A stretch of DNA of 64,000 nt from Manis javanica (GCF_040802235.1 NC_133166.1:496001-560000); one strand, 5' to 3'; shown: positions 11,673 to 24,524, counted from the first letter of the stretch. The notes: generated from the letters alone by a model not told the origin. Translations and numbers: made by a program.

Positions 11673-14600
11673 ACCATATTTAAATATTATTATCCCATCA
11701 TCAACCGATCTGGGAATAGTAGTGGAAAAAAGAAAATGGTGAGGGACGTTGGTAGAAACCCCCAAATGCCAGAGTGATGGACCCATGGACTTGGGAGACT
11801 CTGAGGATCAAGAAGCCACCAATAGATTTACTGATATTTGTACAGTAGAAAAACAGGAAATTTTGGTAAAGGGAAATTCTACAGTTTGAGATTTTAAAAT
11901 TAAGCAACTTCCCTTTATGGCGATGTCTGGGAATGAGGCTACTAAATCATGTGCCTGGGTGTCATAGAATCTGAAATCAGTGGAAGTGTAGACATCAAGA
12001 CAGGGTGCAGCCAGGGAATTTGGAGAGACATTGACCTTGAAACCCTCTGATGTATCTCTCTGGTTGCGCTTAACCACAGAGGGCTAAATAAGCATTGAAT
12101 GGAAAGCATGCAGAAGACTAAAATAATCACAGTGAGGTGAAGTCAATCCAGAAATATTTCTTGCATTACTGAGATTGAAACTTGGCCTTGAGAAGAGGCA
12201 CCAAATGGGTGAGCAATACGCCATTCCTGGCCACGTGTGGCTGCTCTTAAGCAGATTGCCCAGGACTGTCAGTGATCAACTTGACAAGAGGGAGATCTTG
12301 AGACCTCAATAAAAAACATCATGCAGGCAGTGTACCGACAGAATCTGCTGGGCTTTCCCCCCCCCAATCTTTCTATCTGCAACATCTGGCAATGAGAATT
12401 TCATGACTAATTTCAGCTTTTCAAGACTAATTTGTGATTCAGTACACGAAACAGAAACTGCCGGCTAACCCATAGTTGTTTTCTCCTCTCTTCCTCTCTG
12501 GCTCCCCAAGCCATCAACATCCACGAAGACTGAAGTTTTCCCTATTCATCTGGCTTTTTATGGCCTCTTGTAGACAAGGCCTTTCCCACCATCTGGGATC
12601 CAGCTGGACAGTCCTCCCCGGGAAACATTCATCCGCCTAAGTGTCTGCCTCCAGCCACGGCTGCCACTTCTCCGTGAATGTGAACCCCGCTGACAAAATG
12701 CTGCTTTTAAGATCAAATAAGCTCCCAAGTCACATCAGCCTGGATCATTTACAGGTCTATTTTAAGGAACGGTTCAGCGCTGCGGTGCACACATTAATTG
12801 CATGCATGATTCCCACAGGCTCCACACTTGTCTGTGTTCCTGGTCTCAGAAAGACTTCTTTAGGAAAAGCGTAGGGTAGCCTCTCTCAGTAGGGTGCAGA
12901 GGCTCTGCCCTTCACATCACTCCAAACAGGACTGAAGAATCAGAGTCTCCTTAAAGAACAGACAATAGACACTGTCTGTGGAGGGTACATCTGCCTGACA
13001 TATGTGGTTGAGCAACTATTTTCTAGGTTTTGCCACATTGGTTTATAGATCTCAGACTGAGAATAGATTTCACCTTCTCCATTAATCCTGGATCCAGAAA
13101 AATAAATATACTTTTAAGTTATTTTCAATGAGCTAAAGAACTATTTACAAAGGCAGACAGGACCAGCTTCCTGTAAGTTTGCCCTCTGGGCCACCCTGTC
13201 CCATTTCAAGCCCCTCCCTTCCCGATTCTGTGTCCCTTGTCTTTGCTGTTCCCACTTGTCTGTATGCTCACAGGCAGCCTTCCCTCGTCTCCTGGGGCTG
13301 GCCCAGGCTTAAATTCTGGCTCTGCCAAAGACTGGTTGTGATCTGGTGAGTGGCCATGACCAAGAACCGGTGCTGCAGAGAAACCCTCTCCATGGCCTCT
13401 TCTTGGTCTCCAAACCTGTTCCAGTTTCCCCAACCTTGAGAATTCTTTCTCTTGACATACCAGCTGCTGTACCTACTTCCCATTTCACTCTCTTCTTTCA
13501 CTGCTAACTGGCACCTCTCTTTCTTCATCACCCGGCTGTACTCAAATCCCCCCGAGCTCCAGTCCAGATCCCCCATCACTCATGGGCTTCTGTTGGAACT
13601 GTGCTAGGAAGCCCACACCTTCCTTCCTTCTTGCCACACCCAGTGACCTTTGGTTCATGCTTTTCCCTCTTTGATTTCCAGGCCAGGCTCACCAAGCATC
13701 ACTGGGTGGTGAGGGCACCGGGGATCAGGATACGGAATTTGGATGTCATCAGGCTATTAATGAACGACAATGAACGAATGAATGTTCTTGAGCGAGGGAT
13801 GACCTGGCTGGATCTGTGCTTCCAGGGAAGTCCATCTCCAGGTTAAGGAGGAAGGATTGAATTGGAGAGGCTAAAGGCAAAAGACCAGTTGGAAAGTAGT
13901 GGCTTTTCATGAACAAGTTAAAATGGTCTGACGAAAGCAGCTGGGGTGGACAGGTCATGAAAGGAGGCCTTGTTTCTATTGATGATATTTTTGTTCTGCA
14001 AATGTCAAAGAGGATCCTTTCTTCCCTGCCTTGGGGAGGAAGAAAAGTGGGAGAGAAGAAGAGAGGCAGGAATTTTTAAAAACACCACAGTTCTACATCA
14101 TCCTATCCTTACACCCTTCACTCTCCAATAAGGAGCGAGAAACAAAGGGCTTGTTTTGGTTTTGTTATTATTTTTTTTAATCTAGAAAAGATTAATTACA
14201 TACAGACTATTGCATTGGCTATGGTGATCCTGTCCCCAGTATCAAGCCTTAGAGGGACCCCAAGAATGTAGGTGTAAGACCAAGAGCTGAGAATTTAAGA
14301 AAGGGGTATAATTTTTAGCTTCTCAGTCAGACTATGGCCCTGGTAGAAGAGAATCGGGTGGGGTTTGGGGTGGAGAAGGGAAACTGCAGCAGATTTTTCT
14401 CATCTGGATGCAAGTTGAAGAGCTGCCAAGATAAACAGGGTGTGGCCCCCATCTTCCACAAATCCTTGAAAGAAGCCGCAGTGTTCTGAGGGTTTGCACA
14501 ACGCCCACTTCCTTTTGTTCTTCCCTGTCCTTCCCCAAGACACACAAATAGACTCGAAGTCTTTTCAAGTTGGATATTTGATAAAGCAGAACATGTACAC

Positions 14601-14690
14601 TGGGGAACTCTGGTCCTAGTCAAACAGCAAAGGGTTATTTTCTTTTAACCCCCTGCACATAGAGCTTTTGAAAAATGAGGCCTACCAAGT
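11673..14690. other. Intergenic, no gene recognised
   Basis: Mixed base composition. Several ORFs of 60-100 codons occur on both strands (for example around 13200-13950), but none has a domain, signal or splice context that I recognise. The stretch 12600-12880 is GC-richer and less repeat-like than its surroundings and could be conserved non-coding sequence. That cannot be judged from one genome. Confidence 0.4.
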
Positions 14691-14699
14691 GAATTTTCC

Positions 14700-14945
14700 C
14701 CACTGCAATCCGTGCCTCAAGTCCTTATGGGAGGCAGTGGGGTGTAGAGGATTGAGTGTGGACTTGGGATTCTCGAAGCCCTGAGTATAAACTGCAGCTT
14801 TGCCACAGTCTCTGTGTGACATCGGCAAGCACTTCCCCCAAACTCCATTTTCTCATCTGAAAAATGCGTTTAAGAATGCTTTCCCCTGCAAGCTACTGTG
14901 AGGATATTATGAAATAAAGTATACAAAAAGCCCAGTCCACACAAC
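14700..14945 (+). mobile_element. MIR SINE
   Basis: Near full-length MIR layout: 'agtggggtgtagaggattg', a Box-B-like middle, 'ctgtgtgacatcggcaagc', 'ttctcatctgaaaaatgcg', then 'gtgaggatattatgaaataa'. It is ancient and diverged. Confidence 0.75.
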
Positions 14946-15077
14946 TGAAAATGGCAGTCCTATCTTCCTTTTTAACTCTTCCTCTTTTTTTTCACAGAAT
15001 CATAGAATTTGAGCATTTTACAAACCTGTGAGGTCAACTAATTCAGACTGTCTCTTTTTTGATAGCCTATTTCTTTT

Positions 15078-15490
15078 GTTTTTCCCCCAATTTTATTGTG
15101 ATATAATGACATACAACATTATATTAGTTTAAGGTGTACAACAGGATGATATGACATATGTATAATCATGAACTGATTACACAATAGGTTTAATTAACAT
15201 CCATCACCTCACATAGTCACAATTTTTTTTTCTTGGGGTGACAACTTTTAAGATCTACTGTCTTAGCAACTTGTGAATATACAGTACAATATCGTTAACT
15301 CTAGTGGCCATGCTGTGCAGTATGTACCTAGACCTTATCATGTAACTGGAGGTTGGTACCTTTTGATTACCTTCACTCATTTCCCCTAGCCCCAAACTCC
15401 TGCCTCTCACAACACCCAATATGTCTTTGTTTCTGTGAGTTTGATTTTTTTGAGATTCCTCATATACGTAAGATCACTACAGTCAAGGTT
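15078..15490 (-). mobile_element. LINE-1 3' fragment, antisense
   Basis: Antisense L1 3' UTR: 'attttattgtgatataatga', 'gtacaacaggatgatatgac', then 'gttaactctagtggccatgc', and the 'gagattcctcatatacgtaa' segment. It is the same class as the copy at 47.5 kb, with which it shares order and many words. Confidence 0.78.
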
Positions 15491-15582
15491 GTTATCTTCT
15501 CCTTACTTACCTTCAGTGATGGAGTGTTTACTCCTTTCCAGGACATCTACCTACCTTTGGAATGTCCTATTGTTTTCCTATA

Positions 15583-15615
15583 GTCTCTCTCTCAGCCTCT
15601 GTCTCTGTCTCTCTC

Positions 15616-15701
<86 letters not shown>

Positions 15702-15707
15702 TATATT
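15583..15707. repeat. Compound (CT)n-(AT)n microsatellite
   Basis: About 65 bp of CT dinucleotides with a few GT interruptions runs directly into about 60 bp of AT dinucleotides interrupted by two 'atac' units. It is likely to be length-polymorphic. The AT part is self-complementary. Confidence 0.95.
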
Positions 15708-16768
15708 ACATTACCCACTTAGTCCTAGGTCCAACACTTGGAGTCCTCCATTACACAAAGAGGTTCTGTAAAATATCTAGTGCTTTAGAAAGTAACTGCT
15801 ACTATTGGAAATAGTTACATGTTTTGAAGCCAACGCCACTCTTGGCTTTTCTGCCTCTAGGGATATCTTATTGCAACCAGACCAGAGGCTAGAAATATAA
15901 TGGGAGCAGGGCCAGTGGAATCCAACTCCACTCCATCAAAGCTGGCATCCTCTTTACGTCTGAGCCCAGACAATCATCCAAATTGCCAATAGGTATTCTC
16001 TGGGACATGTCGTAGCCCACTGCCTAGAGAGACCCCACAGTACTTAGGAGAGAACTGGCCCCCTTTAAAGCCCCATCAACTCCTTCCCTTGGTGGCCAGT
16101 TTTAAGTAGCTACACCCAAATTTTATTTATCTCTCTGGCCGAAACAAGTGCTCCAGGTGCTAGCGGAGACGGGTTTTGCTCTTGCTCCAAGCATCTGTTT
16201 TTAGGCATCTGACTGAAACTCAGAGGTAAATGTAGGTGAGTCTGCCCATTGTCCTTCCTTAGGAATAGTGAGTTCTAGAATCACAGGAAAAGAGGCTTCC
16301 AGAGACCCTTGCAGGAGGAAAAGGTGGAGCAGGCAAGAGGCTGGCATCTTCTCTCCCTTCTGCTCTGACTTTAACCAGGGGACCTGGACTTTACCTATTT
16401 TTATATTCTGGAATTCTGCAGAAGATTTTGTTTTCAAAAAGGTTCTGCTTTTTACAAATGGAAATAAGAAAGGAAAGTGGACTAAAAAACACTGATCTAA
16501 ATTAATCTCTTTATTGTATAGACAGGAGATGAGAAGGTTAAGACTCAGAAAAGCAAATAATTTTTCTCAAGGCCATACTGCAGAAAGATAAGAGAAACAG
16601 ACTTCAGTCAGCACTTCTTTTTAAGCTTTCAGGCTACTTCTCTTTATGTCTAGAGTCATGAGTATGTTTGTGATTTTTAAAAATCATCTAGTTTCCTTAG
16701 ATCCTTTCTAGATACCCTTGAGACTCCAGGTTTTAGAATAAGGTAAAGCAGAAAGAGCTATTCCTGAA
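15708..16768. other. Intergenic; possible MIR at about 16500-16640
   Basis: No gene is recognised. The stretch 16520-16600 ('agacaggagatgagaaggtt', then 'ttctcaaggccatactgcag') resembles a decayed reverse MIR. Confidence 0.45.
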
Positions 16769-17063
16769 TGTAAGGTTGGAGGCACCGAAAGGAGGGGTGA
16801 GCACCTCGGACACTGATGACGTGCCAAAGTCCCCAGCTGCTGCCCCCTCCCAACCTGAAAAATGTGCCTTAGGCTAGCCAATCCTCATGCCGCTGTAAAT
16901 CTAAGCTCTGACTCCCCCTACCTTCTTTAAAAACTCCCCACCTGTCTAGTTGCATGCTACTTACGCAGACTGGTGAACCTTGCCCGGGATTGCGCTCAAA
17001 TAAACTGCCTGGCCCTTCGTTGCCTCTCGTTGCCCGCTTATTTCAGTTAGAATTTATCTTACA
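16769..17063 (+). mobile_element. Solo LTR with perfect 5-bp target-site duplication
   Basis: The 295-bp element begins TGTAAG and ends CTTACA, an inverted terminal hexamer with the canonical TG...CA ends. The flanks are an exact CTGAA duplication (16764-16768 and 17064-17068). Internally there is a C-rich U3, a TATA-like 'tctttaaaaactcc' near 16922, and a polyadenylation signal AATAAA at 16999-17004, followed by U5. No primer-binding site or gag/pol/env sequence follows, so this is a solo LTR left by LTR-LTR recombination. The short U3 and layout suggest a class I (gammaretrovirus-like) element, but class is an inference. Confidence 0.85.
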
Positions 17064-18980
17064 CTGAAGAATGAGATACAGGTCCTAATCTCACTTGCTG
17101 TCCCCACCAACTATACATAATTCACTCTCTCTGTTTTGGCTTTAGTTTCATTGTCCATAATGGGGAAAGGCTACGTTAGCTGGTTTCTACCTCTAATTGT
17201 ATTTTAAGTGTATCCCGAGCATTTTCTGGACCTGCCAACAGTGTTTAAAATAGCACAAGTCTAGTTAGCAGTCTTGGGACGAGGGCAAGTTTATAGTGTC
17301 TTATGTAGTCAGTACTTTCTCACTCTTTATTGAACCAGTCAACGTATATTGACTGGGCACCTATAATGTGCCAAGCCCTATAATAAATGAGAATAGGGAA
17401 TTGATGAAAGTCAAAAACACATTTTTTTTTCCTACATGCCAGTCTTTCTAGACTGTCTTCATCATACCTACAAAGTCATCTGCACTACAAATGCCCTCCA
17501 CACCGCAGCTGTATCACTTATTTGAACTTATTTCCTCTTTATCTCGGCATGCAGCATCGACCTTGTTAGAATGTAAGCAGAACTTCCCAGGTTGAGGAGA
17601 AGAGAACTCTTTACAATGGTTTTCAGAATTCAGATCTACATAACCCATCTTGTCCAGTCAGTTGGGATGGAAAGGGCCATGTCTATTGCAGTTACATCTG
17701 TAATGTGGGCCTGAGGATTGCCCAGAGCCATGGCCAGATTCATGGATAGAGTTCAGGAAAGAGAACAGGCTCAGACATTCAGGGACTTGCATCTTATCTT
17801 GGCTCAGTCACTTCATAACTCCTTGACCCTGGCGTCACCTCATTGAGCTTCTGGTCTGTAAAATGTGTCTTTTGGGGTTATAAATTGAGTTCATTCAGCA
17901 GTATTATATTTATGTCTGTGCTGTGTGTCAGGCACTGTACAAGACATAAGATTATAATGCTCTCCCAGTTGTTATAGTTAAAGAGACAGAATAAGTAAGC
18001 AAACAAAAGCAAATACAGTTTGATCAGTGTTATGAAATAAACCAACATGTTGCTATAAATATTGGCAATAACATAAGTAAAGGGCATATATATGGTCAAT
18101 GTAGCTGTCCTTATCATGTTCATGTTCATGCACCTGGGTTTAGGTTACAGGTGCAGTGAAGAGCAGGCTCTGGATTAGGGATGAAGAGACCTGGGTTCAA
18201 ATCCTGACAGTGCTGATTATCTGTTACATAATAAAAATTATTTCTTTTTCTCTCCGAAACTTAATGTAAATAATTTCACTTAATCCTCACAGTCTGTAAG
18301 GCAGCCCTGTTATTGCATCTGTTTTACAGTTGAGGAGAATCAAAAGAGGAGATTTCAGAGTAATGGGCCAGTTTGACCAAGGCCACATACCTAGTGATTA
18401 GTGATGAAGGACTAGAGACTAGCTCTGACAGCAGAGCCCTGTTTTTGAAGACCACAAGTAAGATAATCGATGTGAGATTGCTACATAAACTCCAAAATGC
18501 TGTAAAAATACATGTTGGTCAGTCTCAGACCATGCAAACTAATTGTATATGCATACATATGTATCTATATAATATAAAATATATTAATATATATTATGTA
18601 TAGTTACTGTTATAGGGAAATTTAATATATGTCACACACTCTATTTCTATTCCTTTACCTCCAGATAATTTAGGTCAAAATAACCAGGTTATCTATGTAG
18701 TAGTTATAGAAAGTAATTGGAAATTAGCTTTTATCACACTCTAAAAATGTAAGAGACTATATATCATGGACCCTTGGGGTTGAAATAGAGAAGAATCACA
18801 ATGACCCTTGCTAAAACCCTTTGTTGATAACTGTAAATATGAGAACTAAGGTGAGCAGGGACTAATTGTCTGGTTTTATATGATTTCTTTTCCCTGCCGC
18901 ACTACAGAATGAATGGTGCTGGGTTTTCATTGCCCCAGGGATCTCCCCTTGGGGATTGGAAGGTAACAGAGAGAAGATAC
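17064..18980. other. Intergenic with MIR fragments
   Basis: No gene is recognised. A sense MIR lies about 17745-17880 ('ggctcagtcacttcataact', 'ggtctgtaaaatgtgtct'). A reverse MIR lies about 18215-18450 ('catctgttttacagttgagg', 'gaccaaggccacatacctag'). The stretch 18545-18605 is an AT-rich low-complexity tract. Confidence 0.55.
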
Positions 18981-19938
18981 ATGGCTGTGGAAAGGAATAT
19001 CAGCACGATGCCCGATTTCACCCTTTTTGGGATTTTCAGAACATCCAGAGCAGCAGGTTATCCTGATTGTATTGTTTCTGGGGATCTACTGCATGACTTT
19101 GGCTTGGAACCTGGGCCACATTATCCTGATCAGGATGAAGTCACACCTCCACTCCCCCATGGATTTCTTTCTTGGTTACTTGTCCTTTGTTGCTATCTCA
19201 CACACCTCCTCCATCACCCCTAAGATGCCACGTGACTTCTTTGAAGAGCAGAAGACCATCTCTTTTGTGGGCTGTGCTTCTCACTTTTTCTTCTTCACTG
19301 GGGTGGGAGGCACTGTCTCCTGGCAGCCCTGGCATATGACCAGTATGTGCCATCCCCAGCCCTCTGCTTGGCACAGCCCTCATGTCAGCCCCCCACCTGT
19401 GTGGAGATGGTCATCACAGCATATGCTGGAGGGTTCCTCACTGGCTTGGTCCAAATCAGCTCTGCATTCTGGCTCCTTTTCGGTGGGCCATGAGTCATTA
19501 ACCACTCTTTCTGTGACCTGCCACCTTTGCTAGTCTTGTCGTGCTCTAGCACCTTTCTCAGCCAGGTAGTGAACTTGTTGTGTGTGCAGATTGGGAGACA
19601 TCAGGTCTTCTGGTCCTGGTGTCCTGCGGCGACATCACTGCTGCTGTCACTGAAGATCATGTCTGCCCGAGGGCTGATGAAGGCTTTCCACACCTGTGCC
19701 TCTCATCCGACCACTGTGATTCTCTTCTATGGCTCTGGTTTCTTCTCCTATCTGCATTCTAGGGCCGGCTACTGATGAGACCAAGATAAGGCAGTGTCCA
19801 TGTTCCATGAGGCTGTGACCCCCAAGGTGAGCCCCATCACAAACATCCATATGTTTGTGGAAGAAGGAGGTCAAAGATGCATTGAAAAAAAACAAGAAGA
19901 GGAAGAAACACATGTCCTCACTATTTTATGGTTCCTGA
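18981..19938 (+). pseudogene. Olfactory receptor pseudogene, OR5A-like
   Basis: Begins MAVERNISTMPDFTLFGIF at ATG 18981, resembling the OR5A2 N-terminus. It shifts frame and continues FSEHPEQQV, then TLAWNLGHIILIRMKSHLHS (TM1-TM2) and EEQKTISFVGCASHFFFF (into TM3). After a further shift the DRY motif reads DQY (LAYDQYV). TM4-TM5 remnants follow, with 'cactctttctgtgacctgcc' encoding the HSFCDLP signature. Then comes a TM6 segment with FHTCASH and a tail KKEVKDALKKNKK, stop 19936-19938. At least four frameshifts and in-frame stops make it non-functional. The order of motifs is nearly complete, so it is a decayed gene rather than a fragment. OR5A family is a motif-based call. Confidence 0.88.
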
Positions 19939-22872
19939 GTTTTAAAAAAAACTTGTTTTGCTATATGTAAATAGGCATAATAATAACTGGTTCACAGAAT
20001 CTGAGTAACAAATTAAAGAACCTACTTAAATGAGATCCCCAACTTATGCATCCACTGCACATTTAGGCTAAACAAAAGTTTGTTCTTTGCCTTTTCCTTT
20101 TCTTGTCATGGACAGATAGGGTTTCAATTTTGGTCATTTGCAATAGAAAATAAATACGATTTTCCATGAGATGCCTTAGCTTTATGGCATCAGCTGCTGG
20201 ATCCAAGTACCAGAGAACCAGCTGGGGCATGGCTCCAGGACCACAAGCATTTAGTAGAAACATCTTTACAACATAACATTGCTCCTACCAAACCACTCAC
20301 CACTTAGGACACATTTTCTGTTCCCCTTGACTTGGATTCTTACATATTCAAAGGTTGATATTGACCTGAAAGTCTGACTCTGGATTAGGAACCTGAGAAC
20401 CCGGAACTGAGTTGGGTTCAGCAATGGTTACTCAGAGTCAGGAAAGCATTAGGGGACCTGTAAGCCATGACCAAGGAGAAACAAGGGCCATATCTGTGAG
20501 GTCGTGAAATCTACTGGAGCCAGAAATAGGAGCCAAACCCAGCAGATTCAAAGTTGTAAAGTCACACTGAACAAAGAAGGAGGATAGGGGTATGTAAAAA
20601 GTCCTAAGGTTTAATATTCATGGCTGAAACCTTCCAGTGACAGGGTAGGACCACCTTGTTTAAGGAACAGAGTCAGGGAGGGGAGGCTTCCCCTGGAAGC
20701 TCTTGATTCGTCTATTCCCTAGACCAGTTCTCACTCTTAGCCTTATATGGATACTTGCCTGACTCTCTGTTCTCAGTTTACTTTCACTTCACATACTAGA
20801 GTTTGTATCGTGTCTGCTGTCTCTCTGGAATTTGACCTCAGCCTGTGCCATGATTCTGACATCCCTGCTTTCATTTTCATGCGTTACCTCAGAAGGGATC
20901 CCACTCCCTGACGTGACCTGAGATAAAGCAACCAAGTCAGTGGGTTTGCAGCAGAACTGGTTGTGGATTTCAAATCGTCTTTGACCCTACTTTACAAGAT
21001 GGCTCTGGAGCAAAGGACAAACATTTCCAGAGTCTTGCCTCTGTAATGGCTGTACATATAAATCACAGTGAATCATGACAGCCATCCCCACGGTGCATCC
21101 ACTTTGGCCATGACCCACATTTGGGTTATATCTGCTTCACTCCTTTCCATTTATACTGCTATTTGATTTGTTCTCTGACCACTGGGGTTTTAGGCAGTTT
21201 ACATATAGGAGGGGCTATAACTTAGACTTACAAAACATTCCATGGTCCTTGACTCCTCCAGATCAGGTTCAGAGTTACTGCACGTGTTCCCATAGCATCC
21301 TCTATTTCATCTATCAGCCCTATGAGATTATTACTTTTTTCTTCTTTAGTTATCTGTCTTCTCCCTAAGTTGTTTACATCTTTGTCTAAACTGCTCCCTA
21401 CTGCTTCCCCAAAGCATAGAACATGACTGGAGCAAACAAGGTGCTTAATAAAGATTTGTTTAATAAATGAATAATGAAATCCAAACTTAATTGGCAGATA
21501 ATTTAGAGATTTTTATGCCAAAGGAAGGGAATGAATATTTATTGGACACTTATTATATGCCAGGTTTTGTGCCCAGCAGTTTTGAAAAATTGTATTTCAG
21601 TTCTATAATGTATGTTTCCTTGTTGAAAAAATATTGAAAAACTATGGGTAAAAAAAAGTCTCCTTGGACCATAACCCTCAATTTCAATTCCTTCCTGCAT
21701 GCCCCAAGAGGTCATGACTATTTGTGTTGGTGTATAAATGTACACTTCCTCTGCATATTAGCATTCACATGTGAACCAACATAGAATACCACTTTATGTG
21801 GCTCTATGTGTATTTATAGAAGTGGTATCATACCGAATGATCATTCCATACCCTGCTTTTTTTCATCCAATATTATTTCTTGGAACTCCTTCCATGTTGT
21901 ACATATAAATCTACCTTGGCCTTTCCAATTGTTTCATAGAACTGATATATGAAAATGTATGTACTTCTTACACTGATGGACATTTAGTTTCCAGTTTTTG
22001 CTAGTTTTTCACAAATACTGTTGCAATATGTATGTCTGTACATTCCTCTGAATGCTAATATGCAATTTTCTAGTAGAAACTGAGAAGTTGAATTCCTATT
22101 TATAGGATGTGTGCGTTTAAAAATTTTAATGTGCACTTCCAAATTTTCTCTAAAGCAGCTACCAACGACTGCTCCTGCCAGCAATATACTAGGGCACCTA
22201 CCTTCTCACATAGCTGATGAAAGATGATATAAAAAAACTCAATTTTTTCCCTCTTTATGTGTGTTCCTTTAACCCTTGAAATGACCCTGCTGGATATTTT
22301 ATTGCTCTCATTTACATACAATGTACTACATATTAACTAAAGACTATATACACTTTTTTTTTTTAGTTCTCACAACCACACTATAAGATAGGGTTTTTTT
22401 TAGCCATGTTTAATCTAGGAGATGACATACGTAAGACTTGGGAAGGAGGCCAAGTGACATACAAAGGCACATGCTACTAAGTCAGGGAGATCCAAAATAC
22501 ATACCTACATGACACCAATACCATTAACTGAAAATACATATTCTCACATGTATAATGGCATCGTCCAGAGATGAAGAAAATGGTAAAGCAAATTCTGTCA
22601 AAAACTCTTTTCTCAAGTCAGGCATGATTTAAGAGAAAGATAATGGAGAACTGACTTCTGTTATATCGTTTGCATTAGTTTCAAAAAGACCATCATTTAA
22701 GTTATATATTAGTAGTGACTAGCTTTATTTAAAACAGAATCATTCAAAAACGGATTTCTCAGTGAAACAATTTGGTAAATGGTTTTGTTCCCAAATGGCC
22801 ATGAAACAAGAAACCAAAATATTAAACAAAAACAGAATAGAATTAATAATGCTTTTCAAAGGGAATCAGGAG
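19939..22872. other. Intergenic; old interspersed repeat at about 21600-22060
   Basis: No gene is recognised. The part around 21740-22050 ('gtggtatcataccgaatga', 'gaactccttccatgttgt', 'actgatggacatttagttt') has the style of an old mammalian LINE or DNA-transposon relic that I cannot name with certainty. The other stretches show nothing recognisable. Confidence 0.4.
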
Positions 22873-22952
22873 GCTCTATCCCAATTTATGGCCTCTGCAT
22901 CTATATTCAGATGCTCTATCCCAATTCATAGCCTCTGCATCTATTTTCAGCT
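22873..22952. repeat. Two-copy 40-bp tandem duplication
   Basis: Copy 1 (22873-22912) and copy 2 (22913-22952) both start GCTCTATCCCAATT and share GCCTCTGCATCTAT. They differ at four of 40 positions. It sits in non-coding sequence. Confidence 0.95.
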
Positions 22953-23559
22953 CTGGTGAAAGAAAGCAATCTTAAGTGCAATGTGTCAAGATACTTTGAT
23001 CAGGGGGATAACATAGGAGGAGGATTGATGTTTTAAAGTTTACCCCTGGACAAGCCAGATAAGAGTTTAGCAGATAGCCTGTATCATCACCCACATCTAC
23101 CTGTTTATACTGAAGGATTCTCAAAGAAACCTACTGTAACAAAAGCCTTCTTTTCAACAACATTTTCATATTCCTCCTGTCGACACTGTGAATTGTGTCA
23201 CTGAACATACGAACTCTTTCTACACTGGCTGCTGAGAAGTTTTGAGTGCAGTGTGTGGCCCTTATGAAGCAGGAATCTAGGTCACTCGGCTATGCTCTTG
23301 TTCGTGGCTCTGCTGGCTTCCTCACTTTTTTTCTTTTACCACTTTATTAATCTGTTATCTTGTATAGTTTATGTATCTTGGCAATCTGCACTCTCAAACA
23401 TTTTGAAGAAAAGTAGAACATAAAAATGACCAAGACTTGACTTTACCCACCAAGCTGGTTCATTAGAAAGTGAATCAGCTATGGTTCCTTTGGCCCCTGA
23501 TACTTCTAACCTCTGTTCAAATCACCCGGATCAGTAGTCATCCTAGACATCATCCCCAT
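22953..23559. other. Intergenic, no gene recognised
   Basis: No ORF, RNA gene or recognisable repeat was seen. Confidence 0.4.
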
Positions 23560-23790
23560 TGTTCTCCCTATTCTCTCTGAATCTCTCTCTCTCTGTCTGT
23601 CTGTCTTGGAGGACCACCCTTACCCACCTGTCCAAGTTGAGCCCCTCCTCTATGTCCTCTTAGCACCTCTCCTTCCATGTGATGCATCATTATTCATGTC
23701 TGTCTTCCCACTAGACTGTGATCTTCATGACAAAGCAAGTGGTGCCTGACACGTAGTATATGCACAATAAATTAGTTTGTGCATTAATAC
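23560..23790 (+). mobile_element. LINE-2 (L2) 3' fragment
   Basis: The C/T-rich lead is followed by 'ctagactgtgatcttcatg', 'gtggtgcctgacacgtagta' and 'gcacaataaattagtttg'. This is the characteristic order of an L2 3' end, though diverged. A reverse MIR-like stretch follows at about 23810-23950. Confidence 0.6.
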
Positions 23791-24404
23791 TTTGACTATA
23801 TCTCAGAGGGTTTTTAGAGCTCTAAGCGATCTCCTGGTGTCTAGCCTATTCCACTCCCCTCTTTTCACAAATACAGAACTGAAGTTCTGAGTGGTGAAAT
23901 AATTTGCTAATGACTCACAGCTGGTTACTGAAAACACTCCTTTCCAGCCCAGCAATCTTTCTGCGTACTAAACAGCAGCTGGCTGTTGCCTGTCAACAGC
24001 TCATCCTAAAGGAGGTGAAAGGTTCCTTAAGGAAGAATGCAGTGGGATCTGAAAACCCTTGCTTCAGTTTGGCAACTCTAGTTTCCTGTTTTCAGGGAAA
24101 TCATGCCACTTCAGTGCTGCTTCATGAATCTTCTGGCTAGGAAGGCTTTGCTCCCCCACATCATAATTAGAGTGCCTCCACTAGAAGAAACTGCAAAACA
24201 CACATGGACTGGCGGTTTTCAAACTGCATTCCAGAATCCCAGGGACTTACATAGGCCTCTCCAAGAGGGAAGGAGGCCCTTGTTCAACCAAGGGAGGTTC
24301 TTTTTATATGCTTTACACGTTAGTTTCCATCTACTAACCTTGATGCATTTGAAAATAAAGCCTTCACGAGTAAAAATAATGCTTATAGTCTACAAATTTA
24401 ATGT

Positions 24405-24510
24405 AGTCCCATAATTTAGTGAATGAGGAAATGAAAGCCCAGAGATGAGAAGCAACTTGCAGGAGAGTGGCGAGGCTGGGCTTCCAACTGCGTCCTCCTG
24501 ACTCCCAGCA
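24405..24510 (-). mobile_element. MIR SINE fragment
   Basis: Reverse MIR: 'gaatgaggaaatgaaagccc', then 'aagcaacttgcaggagagtg' and 'ggctgggcttccaactgc'. Confidence 0.6.
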
Positions 24511-24524
24511 TGCACTTTTCTCCA

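Noticed and set aside
15435-15771. Ser/Leu- and Ile/Tyr-rich ORFs
   Set aside because: Translation of the CT/AT microsatellite.
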